Source of the DNA: Hymenopus coronatus
Lineage: Eukaryota; Arthropoda; Insecta; Mantodea; Hymenopodidae
DNA length: 64,000 nt
Reading direction: 5' to 3'
Assembly (NCBI GenBank): GCA_030762935.1
Contig: CM060900.1
Coordinates: 371,559,132-371,623,131, forward strand
Below are positions 36,521 to 47,220 of this stretch, piece by piece. A program made the position numbers and the translations under genes. Position 1 is the stretch's first letter, and the number at the start of each line of letters is the position of its first letter. A model generated the notes under the pieces. That model searched no databases, was not told the origin of the DNA, and was given only the letters and a program-made list of their open reading frames with translations.

Positions 36521-36968
36521 ACATGATGACTAAGTGGTCAGAAAACAATTTTGGGATGTTAGCAATGGATTAACAATACCAGCAAGTTTCTGAGAAGGAT
36601 GGAAATGATCCAGATGGGAAGCAGAGTTAGTATTGACATGTGTATGTGTATGCTTTTGTCATATGGAGACTAGTCAGCTGTTGCAAACTTGCACTAGGTT
36701 GGTATAACTGGTACAATCGTCTGTACTAATCTTGCAGTAGAGGTCTTTACCCAAGATGTATCAATAAGGTAAGATCAAAGGAAATATCCTTAAGTCCACC
36801 CATATAGGTCTTTCCTTTACTTATGTTTCTTACTTCCCTTATGCACAGATGTTGAACTCAAAATCCTGGTAGACACCATTGATACACCCAGATGGAAGAC
36901 ATTCAATGGATAAAAAACAATCTCAGGTTTTGTGATGGGTGTCATATCCCAGCAATCTGTTCAGATAT
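36521..36968. other. Intronic spacer
   Basis: Sequence between the PLE pieces and the SINE pair; nothing recognised. Confidence 0.4.
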
Positions 36969-37145
36969 TAATTTACTTTGTTACTGTTAGAACCAGCTGA
37001 AAAATTCAAAGCCATAACCAGGATTTGAACATGGTTCTCCTGGTCTCTGTGCAGTTGCTCTAATCACTAAACTAGTGTGACAACATGCCAGTATGACATC
37101 CAATCCTCTAACTGATTTGTGTTTTCTTACCCATTCAGTCAACCA
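36969..37145 (-). mobile_element. SINE family D copy 4
   Basis: Reverse complement shows TTTAGTGATTAGAGCAACTG, GACCAGGAGAACCATG, TTCAAATCCTGGTTATGGC and TTGAATTTTTCAGCTGG, then GTTCTAACAGTAACAAAGTA. The upstream shared unit (CAAATCAGTTAGAGGATTGG) is also present. It pairs as an inverted repeat with copy 5. Confidence 0.8.
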
Positions 37146-37265
37146 GTATGTCTCCCTTCAGAGAATACCTTAATGGCAACTTACATTTGTAAATACTTAG
37201 TATCCAAGTAGTATTAACGTATGTAGTTATTGCCATCTATTATTGGGCAAATATATTATGGCATT

Positions 37266-37471
37266 GATAATGCTGCTATATTTACATTACCATGGGTATA
37301 CCTTGTTATGTTACAACCAACAGCATATTGTCACAGTAGTTCAATAGCTAGAGCAACTGCAAGGAGAGCAGGAGAATTGTGCTCAAATCCCTGGCTATGG
37401 CATTGAAATTTTCAACTGGTTCTAACAGTAACAAAGTACACCCATGGTAATGTAAATATAGCAGCATTATC
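37266..37471. repeat. Perfect 32-bp inverted repeat around SINE D copy 5
   Basis: 37266-37297 and 37440-37471 are exact reverse complements over 32 bp and enclose the SINE D copy at 37318-37437. This makes a 206-bp cruciform-capable unit. Confidence 0.93.
37318..37437 (+). mobile_element. SINE family D copy 5
   Basis: AGTTCAATAGCTAGAGCAAC (box A region), GCTCAAATCCCTGGCTATGG (box B), ATTGAAATTTTCAACTGG, then GTTCTAACAGTAACAAAGTA. The same 3' end occurs in copy 4, which identifies the shared terminus of the family. Confidence 0.8.
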
Positions 37472-38689
37472 ATACATTGGCATGCCCCATAAGATATAAA
37501 ATAACCTGCAAGAACAAAATTTTAATATCAATGAGAAATCATTCTAATGCATACAGTTTGGTCAGGGAAGAACTGCTACTGTAGTTTGCTGCACAACAAA
37601 TAACTCGCTCAAACAGAAAAGAAATAAACAGCTAAATAAGTAACATTCAGAAATAGAACCATGCCGGCATTATAGCAACTACTCTGGCTTATGAAGAAGA
37701 GGAAATCCAAGTTTACTGGTGTCAAGCTTTTTATGATGCTTAGTCACAGAGCCAGTATTAAAGTTCTGAAGACACTGCACTTCCTGCAGTGGTGCTAAAG
37801 GTCCTTTAACTGAAGAAGGTTCTGCATCCATAACATCTATCTGGCTGCAATTTCTCAAGGTCACGTCACAGTGAGATGTCCACCACATTTGTCCTGTCAG
37901 CGTCAAAAGAAGACCTATTCTCTCTCATAGACCAACAAGTCATTGGAAATTAACACAAACAAACTGGTCATATGACTCAAAAAATGCTACAGGGTGTTAC
38001 TCAGCAGTATTCATTCCCAATTCCAAGGAATAAGTTTGTCATACTGCGGCAGCATTACAGAGTTTCTCAGTTATTACTTTTGATTGTTCAACGTCTGGAG
38101 GCTACTCCTGTGCCAAGGACATATTAGGGATGGGTAAGGAAGAGACTTCCTCTGGAACATAGCCTCCATCATTGTCATGGTTTCAGTGGGCAGAACAACA
38201 GGTCAAACACCTACAACAGGTGAAGCGCCAAGTTAAGCTATAGAAGTAAGAAGTATTGGTAAGAAGTTCACTTGAGGTGCTGTGCTACTTGAACAGGTCA
38301 CAGAACATGAGCCACATCCTTGGCTGAAGGCTGAATACTGGCTGCCAAAAACCCATAATACCTGCATGTCAGAGGTGAACAGAACTGGCACACAAGTAGC
38401 AAACCTGTTCTTGTTCAGAATGTCACATAAGCCTATAACCAAGAACATATATCTGTGTGCTGAATTTTCCCTCTTTAACATATTGCACTTTTCCTTACTG
38501 AACTAACACATTACATTCACAACCATTTGGAGCACATGAAATAATCTAGCCAGCTATAGTGATGTAATATTTACAGTTGTAGTTGACCCATTTAACAGTC
38601 CAATTATACTCGCCCTGTGAGGTTATGGGTAGCTGTGGTAAACTATGTCATTCATAAACTTTAGGTAAACTGCATTTTGTTTTTCTTTT
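37472..38689. other. Intronic sequence, unassigned
   Basis: Somewhat higher GC from 37.7 to 38.4 kb, with open frames lacking known motifs. It may contain more of the minus-strand gypsy element downstream of 38690, but I could not match it to the copy at 49-56 kb. Confidence 0.4.
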
Positions 38690-39911
38690 AGTTGAATATC
38701 TAACAAACTCTCATCTTTTAACATGCAACACTTCAACAATCCAGTGATCCTCAGATCTTGCGATGGTGCTGGCTGGTTGGATCCATCACAAGGCAATACA
38801 CTCATAGCTAGCTTGTACTTTCCATTCTGTTCAATGGGTTCAGCAGCCTCACAAGCACTTCCTCCCAACCCGGACAACACATAACCTGTTCAATGGTATT
38901 TTCCAGTCCAGTACAAGGTGCCTTGACCACTGACCATCCAGGTGCACCTTCACCACCACCTTACTTCTTGTGTGCACAACTATATCACCCCTCAGAATGA
39001 CCCTGCAGATCCCTGGATGTTTGCGAGGGCTCTGGAGCAATACCTTGTCTCAGCCAAGTCACAAGATCTTTCAGCCAATGTCAACCATCACCTCATGGCT
39101 CCCGAGGGCATCCAGTCTCAGTATGACTTCCTCAGCCACCCTTGCAATGTACATCCACAAGCTCAAAGTGCTCTGCCCAGTGTTACCTCCACAGTGTCAT
39201 CTTTTATACAGGTAAGATGTCACCCAGCACCGTCACTAGTTGTTAGGGCTGACTAACTGGGTGTTCATGTCGCCAAGCCCTTCACTATGTCAGGTCTGAT
39301 TACAATCACGGCAGCACCTGTGTCTACTAGCATTCAGCAGAGATTCCCAGGCATCTGCAACGAGGCTGTTGTCCACTCTTCTGCCCTTGGCATGTAGTAT
39401 TGCTCAGGGTGGTGGCAATGACAGCCCTGATGTGCCCCTTCATTGTCTTCTGCCTGTTGGTTGCCTTTGTCACGGATAGTCCCTCGCTAGGTGTCCTGGT
39501 TAGCCACACCCGCCGTATAAAACTTTGAAAGGTCATGGTTTCTGGATTGTTTGTCTGTCCCTGTCATAGTGAATACCCCTCATCTTAGAGATTAGCACAG
39601 CTGTTATCTTGGCTGCCTCCATCCTTAGTGCTGCTGTTAACTTTGTGGATTGTGTTGTAGTCACCAAGCATCAGGCGCATCAACTCTTCCCTTCAGCGCA
39701 TTAATCATAGCACCATGCTCTTCCACCTTTTCCCTAAATTTTTCCACATCCTTTTTCATGCTGACCAGTTATTCACTGATTTTTTTCAATATCTCAGTCT
39801 TTATCTTTTCCATCGCACAATTCACAGTCGCTATCTCGGTTCTCATCTTCTTCATTCCATATTCCATCATCGTGATCATCTTTTCCATTCTAGATTTCAT
39901 TTCATTCATTT
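38690..39911 (-). pseudogene. Ty3/gypsy copy 2: gag and protease-region remnant
   Basis: Homologous to 49.5-51.7 kb of the plus-strand gypsy element. On the minus strand, a Met/Lys/Glu-rich coiled coil opens gag (MKSRMEKMITMMEYGMKKMR at about 39900; compare KMQLGMEKMDTKVQLKMDEI in copy 1). The zinc-knuckle region follows (PGHLARDYP near 39480), then the post-protease block VVVKVHLDGQWSRHLVLDWK, IPLNRL (about 38970; copy 1 has VVKVHLEGQRSNYFELDWET, PLNRL) and CEAAEPIEQNGK. Stops and frameshifts are common. No RT or integrase part was found below 38690. Confidence 0.8.
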
Positions 39912-42900
39912 CTTCTTCTTCCTATGGCTCAACAGTCCTTGAAGTTTGACCTTGGCCTCCCTAATGATATGCCACCATTCAACTTCATTCTGTGCCTTCC
40001 TTTTCCATGTTCTCGCATTCAGTGCTCTCAGATTGTCTTCCACATCATCGATCCATCTCAGCTTTGGGCGTCCTCTTCTCCTCTTATTGTCCAACTTTGC
40101 ATTTAGTGTGATTTTAGGAATCCTTGTATCTTCTATTCTTATCAAATGGCACAGCCATTTAAGTCTTCTGATTTTTATATCATTCACTATATCCAAATCT
40201 TTTATATTGCTCTGCCATTTCATTATTTCTTCTGATACACCAAATTCCACCATCACATATTGGACCATAAATCTTTCTTAATATCTTCCTTTCCCAATAT
40301 TGTTTTTGCTTGCTCTGTTAACAGCCAAGATTTGTCTCCATATATTACTATAGGTTTAATTATCACCTTATATAGCCTTATTTTAACTTTCTTCCCAATA
40401 TACCTGGCTTTCATATTACTGAGAGTACGGAAACATCGGTTACCTTTTGCTGTTCTCTCTCTAATTTCTTTCAATATGTCATTATCCTTATTCATCATTG
40501 ATCCTAAATAATTAAATGAGTTAACTTTTTTGTATCTTTCTCTATTTAGTATTAATAATTTCCATTATTTATATTTGCCATGTAATTGGTTTTATTATGA
40601 TTTATCTCCAGTCCTGCTGGAGTAGTCTCTGTCTGTAGCTGGGTTAAAGTCTCATTCAAGGCATTTATATTTCTGGCTGAAAGCACTACATCATCAGCAT
40701 AAGCTAGGTATTGCCTAGTACAATTGAAGATTGTTCCTCCATGGTTCATTTCAACTTTCCCTATTATCTTCACCAATCCAATGTTAAATAATAACTTAGA
40801 CAAGGAATCCCCTTGCCTTATTTCTGAATTTGTGTTAAATTCTTTAGATAACCTGTTCTGAATCTTCACCTTATTCATTGTATTGGTGTCATTTTTGTAA
40901 GTCTGATTAATTTAATATTCCAAATTCTGCCACGGCTTCTAATATATATGACCTTGATACTGGCAAACACCTGTTTAAAGTCCACATAAAGTTGCTGTAG
41001 AGGTATGTTATGTTCATGGAACTTTTCAAGTGAGAATATATGGTCAATTGTACTCCTGTTTTGTCAGAACCCACATTGACATACTCCCATAAATTTTTCC
41101 ACACATGGTTCAATATATCCAGCTAACATATTTGTAAAGATCTTATATTCTACATTTAACAGAGATATTCCTTGATATTTGTTATATGCTAACTTGTTCC
41201 TTTTTTTATAAATAGGCACTATTAAGGCTATATTCCAATCTTTTGGCATGGTCTCTTGATTCCAGATATCCAATATTAAGCTATATATGCCTTGCCATAA
41301 CTTTCTACCTCCATTCTTAATTATCTCTCCACTAATTGCATCTTCCCCTGGTGCTCTATTATTTTTTATATTTCTAATTATAGCATTAACCATGGCAGCT
41401 GTAAGTGCATGTATTGCTTGATCTATTCCTGTATATTTGTCCTCTGTTTGTTCATTCATTTCGTTTTTGTTTAGTATCTCTTGAAAATAGTTGAGTCATA
41501 CTTCCAACACTTCCTGTTCATCTGTTACTAGATTTCCATATTTGTCCTTACAAATGTTAGACCTTGGTTGAAATCCTGTTTTGTATTTCTTAATACCTTT
41601 GAAGAACTTTCTGCTTTCGTTCTTCCCTAATTTTTCTTCTAGGTCATAAAGTGTATTTTCTACATATTCTCTCCTCTTCTTCCTTCAGATACGCTTTGCC
41701 ATTCTCCTCGATTCATTATAATCATCTATCATTTCTTGTCATTCTTTGTAACATACTCATCCTCAGTGAGTTTCTTTCTAGTATAGCATCTTCACATTCC
41801 TGATCAAACCAACTAGTTCTGTTCTTATGTTGTTTTATCCTCATACCTTTTCTGCTCCAGTGTGTACTGTCTTTTTAATAAGAGTCCACTTACTTTCTTA
41901 GTGTCCCCCTCATTAACTCCTTTATCTATTTTTTCTTCAATTAATTGACGATATTCATCCCTGTTTTCTTTGACTTCAATTTGATCCACATCATATCTGC
42001 TGCACTTAGTACACTTAGATTTGTGTATAGTGCTTATTTTGGATCTATATTTAATTCTAACCATAATGTGGTCTGAGTCACAGTCTGCTCCTCTTTGGCT
42101 TCTAACTTTGATTATGTCTGTAGCATGTCTTCTGCTAATCATAACATGATCAATTTGATTCCGTGTTTGGCCATCAGGAGATATCCATGTTTGCATATGT
42201 ATATTTTTATGTGCAAATGTAGTACTGAGATTACAAGATTTTTAGATGCTGCGAAGTCAAGTCTCTCCCCATTGTCATTACTTTCATTATGAAGACTATA
42301 TTTCCCAGTATAGGGCGTCAGCGAACCATTCCCTATCTTTGCATTCATGTCCCCCAGAATTATTATGACATCATTTTTGGGTATTATTTGATATACTCTG
42401 TCTAATTTATCATAGAAGGAATCCTTCACAGTTTCTTCTTTGTCCTCCGTTGGTGCATGACAACATATGATAGTTATATTGAAGAATTTCCCTCTCAGTC
42501 GTACATAACAACCGTTCATCAATAGGTTCAAAGGCTAATAAATATCTTTTAATCTTCCTATTAATTAGAAATCCTGTGCCAAAATTATTATGCCTATTAC
42601 TATCACTGTAACATACAGTATAATCCTTACTATCAAATATTTCTGCTCCTTGCCACCTGACCTCTTGGATTGCTGCTATCAAAATATTATATTTCTTCAG
42701 CTGATTAGTCAGATTTCTTAATGCTCCAACTCTATAAAGACTCATAACATTCCAGGTTGCTAGGTACCAATCATTCTTCCATTTCCATGTACCATTATAC
42801 TCTCCAATTTGTCTTTTCCATGTATCTGTCTGGCTTTCTATCATTTTGGGCTTCTCAACAATTTCATTTTTCCGGAGGTGGGGTCGTTAGCCCTATGCTC

Positions 42901-42957
42901 CAACCCTCAACCTGGAGGACCAGGTCACATATTTATGACCCCTGGGACAGGGTGGCC
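39912..42957 (-). mobile_element. RTE-type LINE inserted in gypsy copy 2
   Basis: Minus-strand non-LTR element of about 3.0 kb. APE endonuclease: WYLATWNVMSLYRVGALRNL (about 42770), IAAIQEVRWQGAEIF, IIILGDMNAKIGNG (about 42370) and DSDHIMVRIKYRSK (about 42070). RT: RNIKNNRAPGEDAISGEIIK (about 41370), PKDWNIALIVPIYKK, QGISLLNVEYKIF, and an intact YADD box (40690-40701). C-terminal part: RRLKWLCHLIRIEDTRIPK and RRRGRPKLRWIDDVEDNLRA, typical of RTE elements, closing with an AAG-rich tail. The 5' leader (42840-42957) is GC-richer. Frameshifts separate at least seven segments. It lies between the LTR/primer-site remnant (42971 and up) and gag of gypsy copy 2. Confidence 0.85.
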
Positions 42958-42970
42958 TAGTTATACCAGT

Positions 42971-43031
42971 TGTGATTTTATTACTCCAACACACAATTCT
43001 TTATCTATTTCAACTAATTATAATCAAAATC
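42971..43031 (-). repeat. Gypsy copy 2 LTR, 3' part
   Basis: The minus strand reads GATTTTGATTATAATTAGTT through AATAAAATCACA, matching the end of the 56.4 kb LTR (GATTCTGATTGTAATTAGTT through TTAGTTACA). The LTR was split by the LINE at 43032-45376; the other part is 45377-45772. Just beyond, ACTGGTATAACTAGG could be a degenerate primer-binding site. Confidence 0.8.
43022..43031. repeat. Target-site duplication, left copy
   Basis: AATCAAAATC, identical to 45377-45386 on the other side of the inverted LINE. Confidence 0.9.
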
Positions 43032-44498
43032 CCCATCCTCCTTCTAATCCCCATAATTCTATCCCATATAGCATTTTTGCCTCAACCACCATATTGTACA
43101 CTTTTTCTAACCATCTAATATTTATATTAGGTGCTTTGTATTTGCAACTTCTAATAGCTGATAAAGCTCCTTTTCCTTTTGCCAATGCAAATTTCTTTTG
43201 CTTTTCCCAATTGCCACCACTATCAATTTTAACTCCTAGATAAATACATTCTCTCACTACCCTGTACTCCTTTTCATTCTCATTCTTCCATTTTTCATAT
43301 TTGCTCAATTTTCCCCCTTTTTTGAACACTACAATCTGCGTCTTGTCCTGGTTCACTTTTAAACTCCACTCTTTACAGTAATTATTTAATGTTTGCAAGG
43401 ATTGTTTCAAGCCATTCACTGTAATTGCACCTATAACTAGATCATCTGCAAACAGTAATCCTGGAATCTGAATATTATTAATTACTGGCATCGAGTTATT
43501 ATTTCTCCCAATTTCTGTTAATACATCATCTATATATAAATTGAATAGGACTGGACTTAACTTACATACCTGTCTAAGGCCTTTCTCTTGTTGGATTTCT
43601 CTTGTTACAACCCCTTCCTCCACTCTTATACAAAAAGTATTTTCCTTATATAATGCTCTAAGGGTGTCCACCATTTGTTTACTCACTCCTTTAGTCAACA
43701 ACTTATGCCACAGCAATTGGAGCTCTATCCTATCGTATGCTTTCTCTAAATCCACAAAAGCCATATATAACTTTCCTCTTTTGTCTTTCAAGTATTTATC
43801 TACCAGTGTTTTTATAATAAATAAGTTATCAACTGTCCTCCTCCCTTTTCTAAAGCCCATCTGAAGTTCCGAGAGGATATCATATTCTTCAACCCATGTT
43901 TGTATCCTGCTTGCCATAATACCAGTAAAAATTTTTCCTACATTTGATAATAATGCAATGCCTCTATAGTTGTTTGGTTTGTCAACACTACCCTTGCCTT
44001 TGTATATTGGATGTATGATTGCTTTCCTCCACTTATCTGGTATATACCCCTTCACCTTAATTGTGTTAAATAAGTCTACTAAAACCTTAACTCTGTTTAT
44101 TTCAGTGCACCATTCCTTAAGGAACTCTGGAGGGATTCCATCTATTCCCGTTGCTTTATTTCTTTTCATTATTTTCACCTGTTGGATTATTTCTTCACTT
44201 CTTATTATATCATCGAGTATATCTACATAGTTATTACCTATTTCCCAATTTCCTATCTCATTTTTACTCTTTTTTTCCCCATACAAATTTTTAAAATATT
44301 CCATCCATTCTCCTGGTTTTATACTTGGTTTTGTTACATATTTATTATACATTGATTTCATAACCTTCCATATCTCATTTGCATTATTTTCATTTAGAAT
44401 TTGTATCAAATTACTTTCATATTTTTTCATCCAGCTTGTTTTCTTTTGTTCCAGTAATAAATTATATAAATCCCTCCCTTGCATATACTCTTTCTTTA
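43032..44498 (-). pseudogene. LINE ORF2 fragment: reverse transcriptase (inverted segment)
   Basis: An open frame of about 486 codons without stops. Order: RNKATGIDGIPPEFLKEW, WRKAIIHPIYKGKGSVDKPN, NYRGIALLSNVGKIFTGIMA, LQMGFRKGRRTVDNLFIIK, MAFVDLEKAYDRIELQLLW, GLRQVCKLSPVLFNLYIDD (intact relatives usually have RQGC, here RQVC) and LLFADDLVIGA with the intact catalytic FADD. Thumb and connection follow. The N-terminal endonuclease is missing through 5' truncation. It stops at the inversion edge, so no complete protein can be made. Confidence 0.9.
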
Positions 44499-45270
44499 AT
44501 TAGAAGGAGGATGGGAAGGCATAGATGAGGTGCATAGGAAATTTTGCAAAGAAATACTGGGGTTACCAAATGCAACTGTTAGGCAGGTAGCACAAATAGA
44601 GCTGGGTAGAGTGGCAAGTAAGGGAAAGATTATGGAAAGGGCATTGAAATTTTGGCATAGGATATTGAAATTGGAAGAAAGGAATTTGTTAAAACAGTGT
44701 TTAGTATATCAAGAGAAAAGTTTAAAGAACAAGGGATGGGTAGACTGTCTTCGAAATAACCTGGAAAGTAGTGGGTTAGGGGAAATGTGGAGAAGAAGAG
44801 AAAATAATGTGAATAACTTCTGGAAGTTGGCAAGGAAAAGATTTGAGGATATAGAAATACAAAAAATATTTAGTGAAATAACTGAAAAGAGATCTTTAGT
44901 TTTCTATATACCAATGAAAGTCTCATGGGGAAGGGAAAAGTACATTGATGTGACAAATAAAGAGGAGCGAGAAGGTATTGCATGGCTGAAAGCAGGAGTA
45001 TGGAGATTAAAAGGTCTAAGGAAAGGTATTCCACAAAATCAATGTCCTATATGTGGCGGAAATGAAGATATAGAACACATTTTATTTAAATGTAAAGGAA
45101 CTGAAATTTGGAGAAAAAAGTATATTAATAAGAAATGGTTTAAAATAGATAGAAATGTAGTAGTAGTTGAAATGTTTCAAAAAGATAGTAAGAAGATTGG
45201 ACAATTCTTATGCAAAGTGAAAAATAAATGGATATGGACAGTAAATAGACAAAATGGTGTAATAAACTAG
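44499..45270 (+). pseudogene. LINE ORF2 fragment: C-terminal domain with CCHC-like zinc knuckle (sense segment)
   Basis: An open frame of about 255 codons to TAG at 45268-45270. It continues the protein of the inverted segment: FCKEILGLPNATVRQVAQIE, ALKFWHRILKLEERN, and near the end CPICGGNEDIEHILFKC, a C-x2-C-x7-H-x4-C zinc-binding motif common at the C terminus of non-LTR element ORF2. Being free of stops, it marks a recent insertion. The 3' untranslated part (45271-45376) ends in ATAAATAAATAAATAAATAA. Confidence 0.9.
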
Positions 45271-45376
45271 AATAAATAAACTATTGTAAAATATGAGTAT
45301 GACCGGTAAAGAGCCAGGGCTGAACACCGATCATATTCACCTGTATAATGCTTAGCATAAATAAATAAATAAATAA

Positions 45377-45386
45377 AATCAAAATC
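45377..45386. repeat. Target-site duplication, right copy
   Basis: AATCAAAATC directly after the (AAAT)n tail; pairs with 43022-43031. Confidence 0.9.
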
Positions 45387-45772
45387 TGTTTTGTAATAAT
45401 CCTCTTTAGTTAATGTTTTCGCAACATTTCTGCTATACAGTTCTCTATTGGCACTCAATAGCTGCAGCTATGACTGCATACTCAAAAATTTCCCATCAAA
45501 ACTCTTAAGTCAGCTGCTATATGCTGTGCTTTTCCAGTTGAAACTGAACTGATTGCAGGGCTCGTCCTTTCCTTTTAATACCTGTGGAAGACACAAAAAA
45601 CTTCCAGAAGCAGTCGCACATGCAAACCACAACAGCAGTCACTAATTCAAGCAGATGCAGCAATTACGGGTTTGATGTTAAAGAACTCGCCAATGGCACA
45701 TGTCACTCACACAGGTGTAACAATGCACAGTAACAATTAGCTATGACTTCTGAAGCAAGCTGGTCACACACA
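45377..45772 (-). repeat. Gypsy copy 2 LTR, 5' part
   Basis: The minus strand starts TGTGTGTGACC at about 45772 and aligns along its length with the LTRs of copy 1: AAGTCATAGCT then ATTGTT, GAGTTCTTTAACATCAAA, a TATA-like GGTATTAAAAGG, GAGCCCTGC and TTTCAACTGG. The LINE interrupts it at 45376. With 42971-43021 it makes an LTR of about 447 bp. It faces the host gene in sense orientation. Confidence 0.85.
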
Positions 45773-45933
45773 TGTAGTGATTATAGCTGCAAGGCATAGT
45801 TGCAATATTCTTTCTATCTCTGCGATGGTGTATTTAAGAATTACTGGTCATTTTTGTAAATGTGGGGCAGTTAGTGGGATTATGCAACAATTAACCTTAC
45901 AGAAAAGAAACATTCATTCAAAATGACACTTAC

Positions 45934-46084
45934 CATGCACAGAGCTGAATCTTTTATCCAGAACATCCAGATAATCCTGCAGATCCTTGTAGCTATATGG
46001 ATAAGTAAATGCAAAGTATGTAATGGCCTGCATGTTCTCTGGAGTTCTGAATTTGAAACTCAGGACAAAATCTTCATTTTCAAT
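45934..46084 (-). CDS. AGBL5: CCP5/AGBL5 exon, end of N-terminal domain
   Basis: A 151-bp exon between acceptor TTCTGCAG and donor GTAAGT. It starts on a full codon and leaves in phase 1, which fits the exon at 31300-31490. It encodes IENEDFVLSFKFRTPENMQA, then ITYFAFTYPYSYKDLQDYLD and VLDKRFSSVH. The segment TYFAFTYPYSY corresponds to the conserved F-x-Y-P-[FY]-SY strand of cytosolic carboxypeptidases that precedes the catalytic fold. It lies about 160 bp from the gypsy LTR remnant, yet the splice sites are strong and intact. Confidence 0.95.
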
Positions 46085-46916
46085 CTGCAGAAGAATAAAA
46101 TAAACGTTACAAAATTCTGAGCCTTGTCTCCAAAGAATACTCCAGAATGATTAAATCTGTTATTTGATTTAATCGTGGATTATTAATGAAATATAATTTG
46201 AAGGTGGATTTAATTGTAATTTTACAAGAACACGAGTAACAACAACATTTCACCTTATTGACAAATTTCAAGACATACACATCAGACAAAAAATTAAATT
46301 TTGTTATTGCAGACCTTTCTCTTAAGCCTCATTGCTATCACTCTGCCATTATTTTGCAAATTCATCCCATCCTCAGATAATAGCAGACTTAGGCTGGCAT
46401 TATAAGCAATGTTTAAATCCTTGGACAGATTTAAGCTATAGTTTTTAGTTTGAATACATACTATAAATGTTATAAACTTTAACTTAACTGGAACTTGTCC
46501 TACATTTAACTACAGTTTAATGCTATGTTGTAAAATGGAGGCTGCAGCTAAATTTGGTACATTGGGGAGGTGGGCGATGGAAGCTATTCAGAAAAATGAA
46601 AGACCTCTCAGGCACCCAGAATATTCCAAAATTATCTCATCACTTTCAAATGTGGAAAGATTATAATTTCTTAAACTGATTCAGGCTTACAAAGCAGAAA
46701 TCCTAATTACTTGGCCAATTTCAAAACCTGCAACAAGAGGATATGAATTGTAATCCCATATATTTTATTGTTGGCTTTCTATTACAATAGCAATTATATT
46801 TGTGAAAATTAAGCATAAACATAAAAGTAAAGGACAACATAATGCAATTGGCTCATGCATCATGTAAACAAGGGACATGCTTTTAAAAACCTTTGCCTCT
46901 TATTTAGCCTCCTATA
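46085..46916. other. Intronic sequence, nothing recognised
   Basis: Beginning of a 14.7-kb intron (46085-60801); AT-rich, no feature noticed. Confidence 0.5.
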
Positions 46917-47220
46917 TAGGGTGGACCATTAAGTTAAGATTTTACAGCATTTCAATGCACCTTCGTACACAGCTATTTAGAATTTTCATTATTATTTACT
47001 TTGGTGTAAGAGAAATTGCAAAGAGCTTTATAAAAATGTTTAGTTTTTTTATGAGGAGTGAGAAGACATAAAAAGACAGGTTCCCATTTTAAAAAAAAAT
47101 TAAATTGACCCTACAAATACAACATTCCCCCATAATATCAAGCTTTTATTCAAGTCATTTCTTTCTACAAAACTTAGTTTTGTAGATATTGTACTGTCTA
47201 AACTTAAGTGATCCACCCTG
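46917..47220. mobile_element. MITE of Tc1/mariner type
   Basis: About 304 bp with inverted ends: left TAGGGTGGACCATTAAGTTA, right (reverse complement) CAGGGTGGATCACTTAAGTT. TATA flanks both ends, consistent with TA target duplication. The interior is AT-rich and non-coding. Confidence 0.8.

Larger units (their letters stand above)
43032..45376 (+). mobile_element. 5'-truncated LINE with 5' inversion (twin-priming structure)
   Basis: One insertion in two pieces. 43032-44498 is inverted (coding on minus). 44499-45376 is in sense (plus) and ends in an (AAAT)n tail. The two pieces are consecutive parts of one ORF2: the inverted part ends YGIELWGLEGGWG and the sense part starts LEGGWEGIDEVHRKF. 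A 17-nt segment (ATTAGAAGGAGGATGGG) is present in both, at the outer edge of the inverted piece (43032-43048) and at the start of the sense piece (44499-44515). A perfect 10-bp target duplication flanks the whole. This is the arrangement expected from twin priming. Confidence 0.93.

Noticed and set aside
43541..43864. Plus-strand open frames over 43.5-44.2 kb
   Set aside because: Antisense shadows of the LINE reverse transcriptase, whose motifs are unambiguous on the minus strand.
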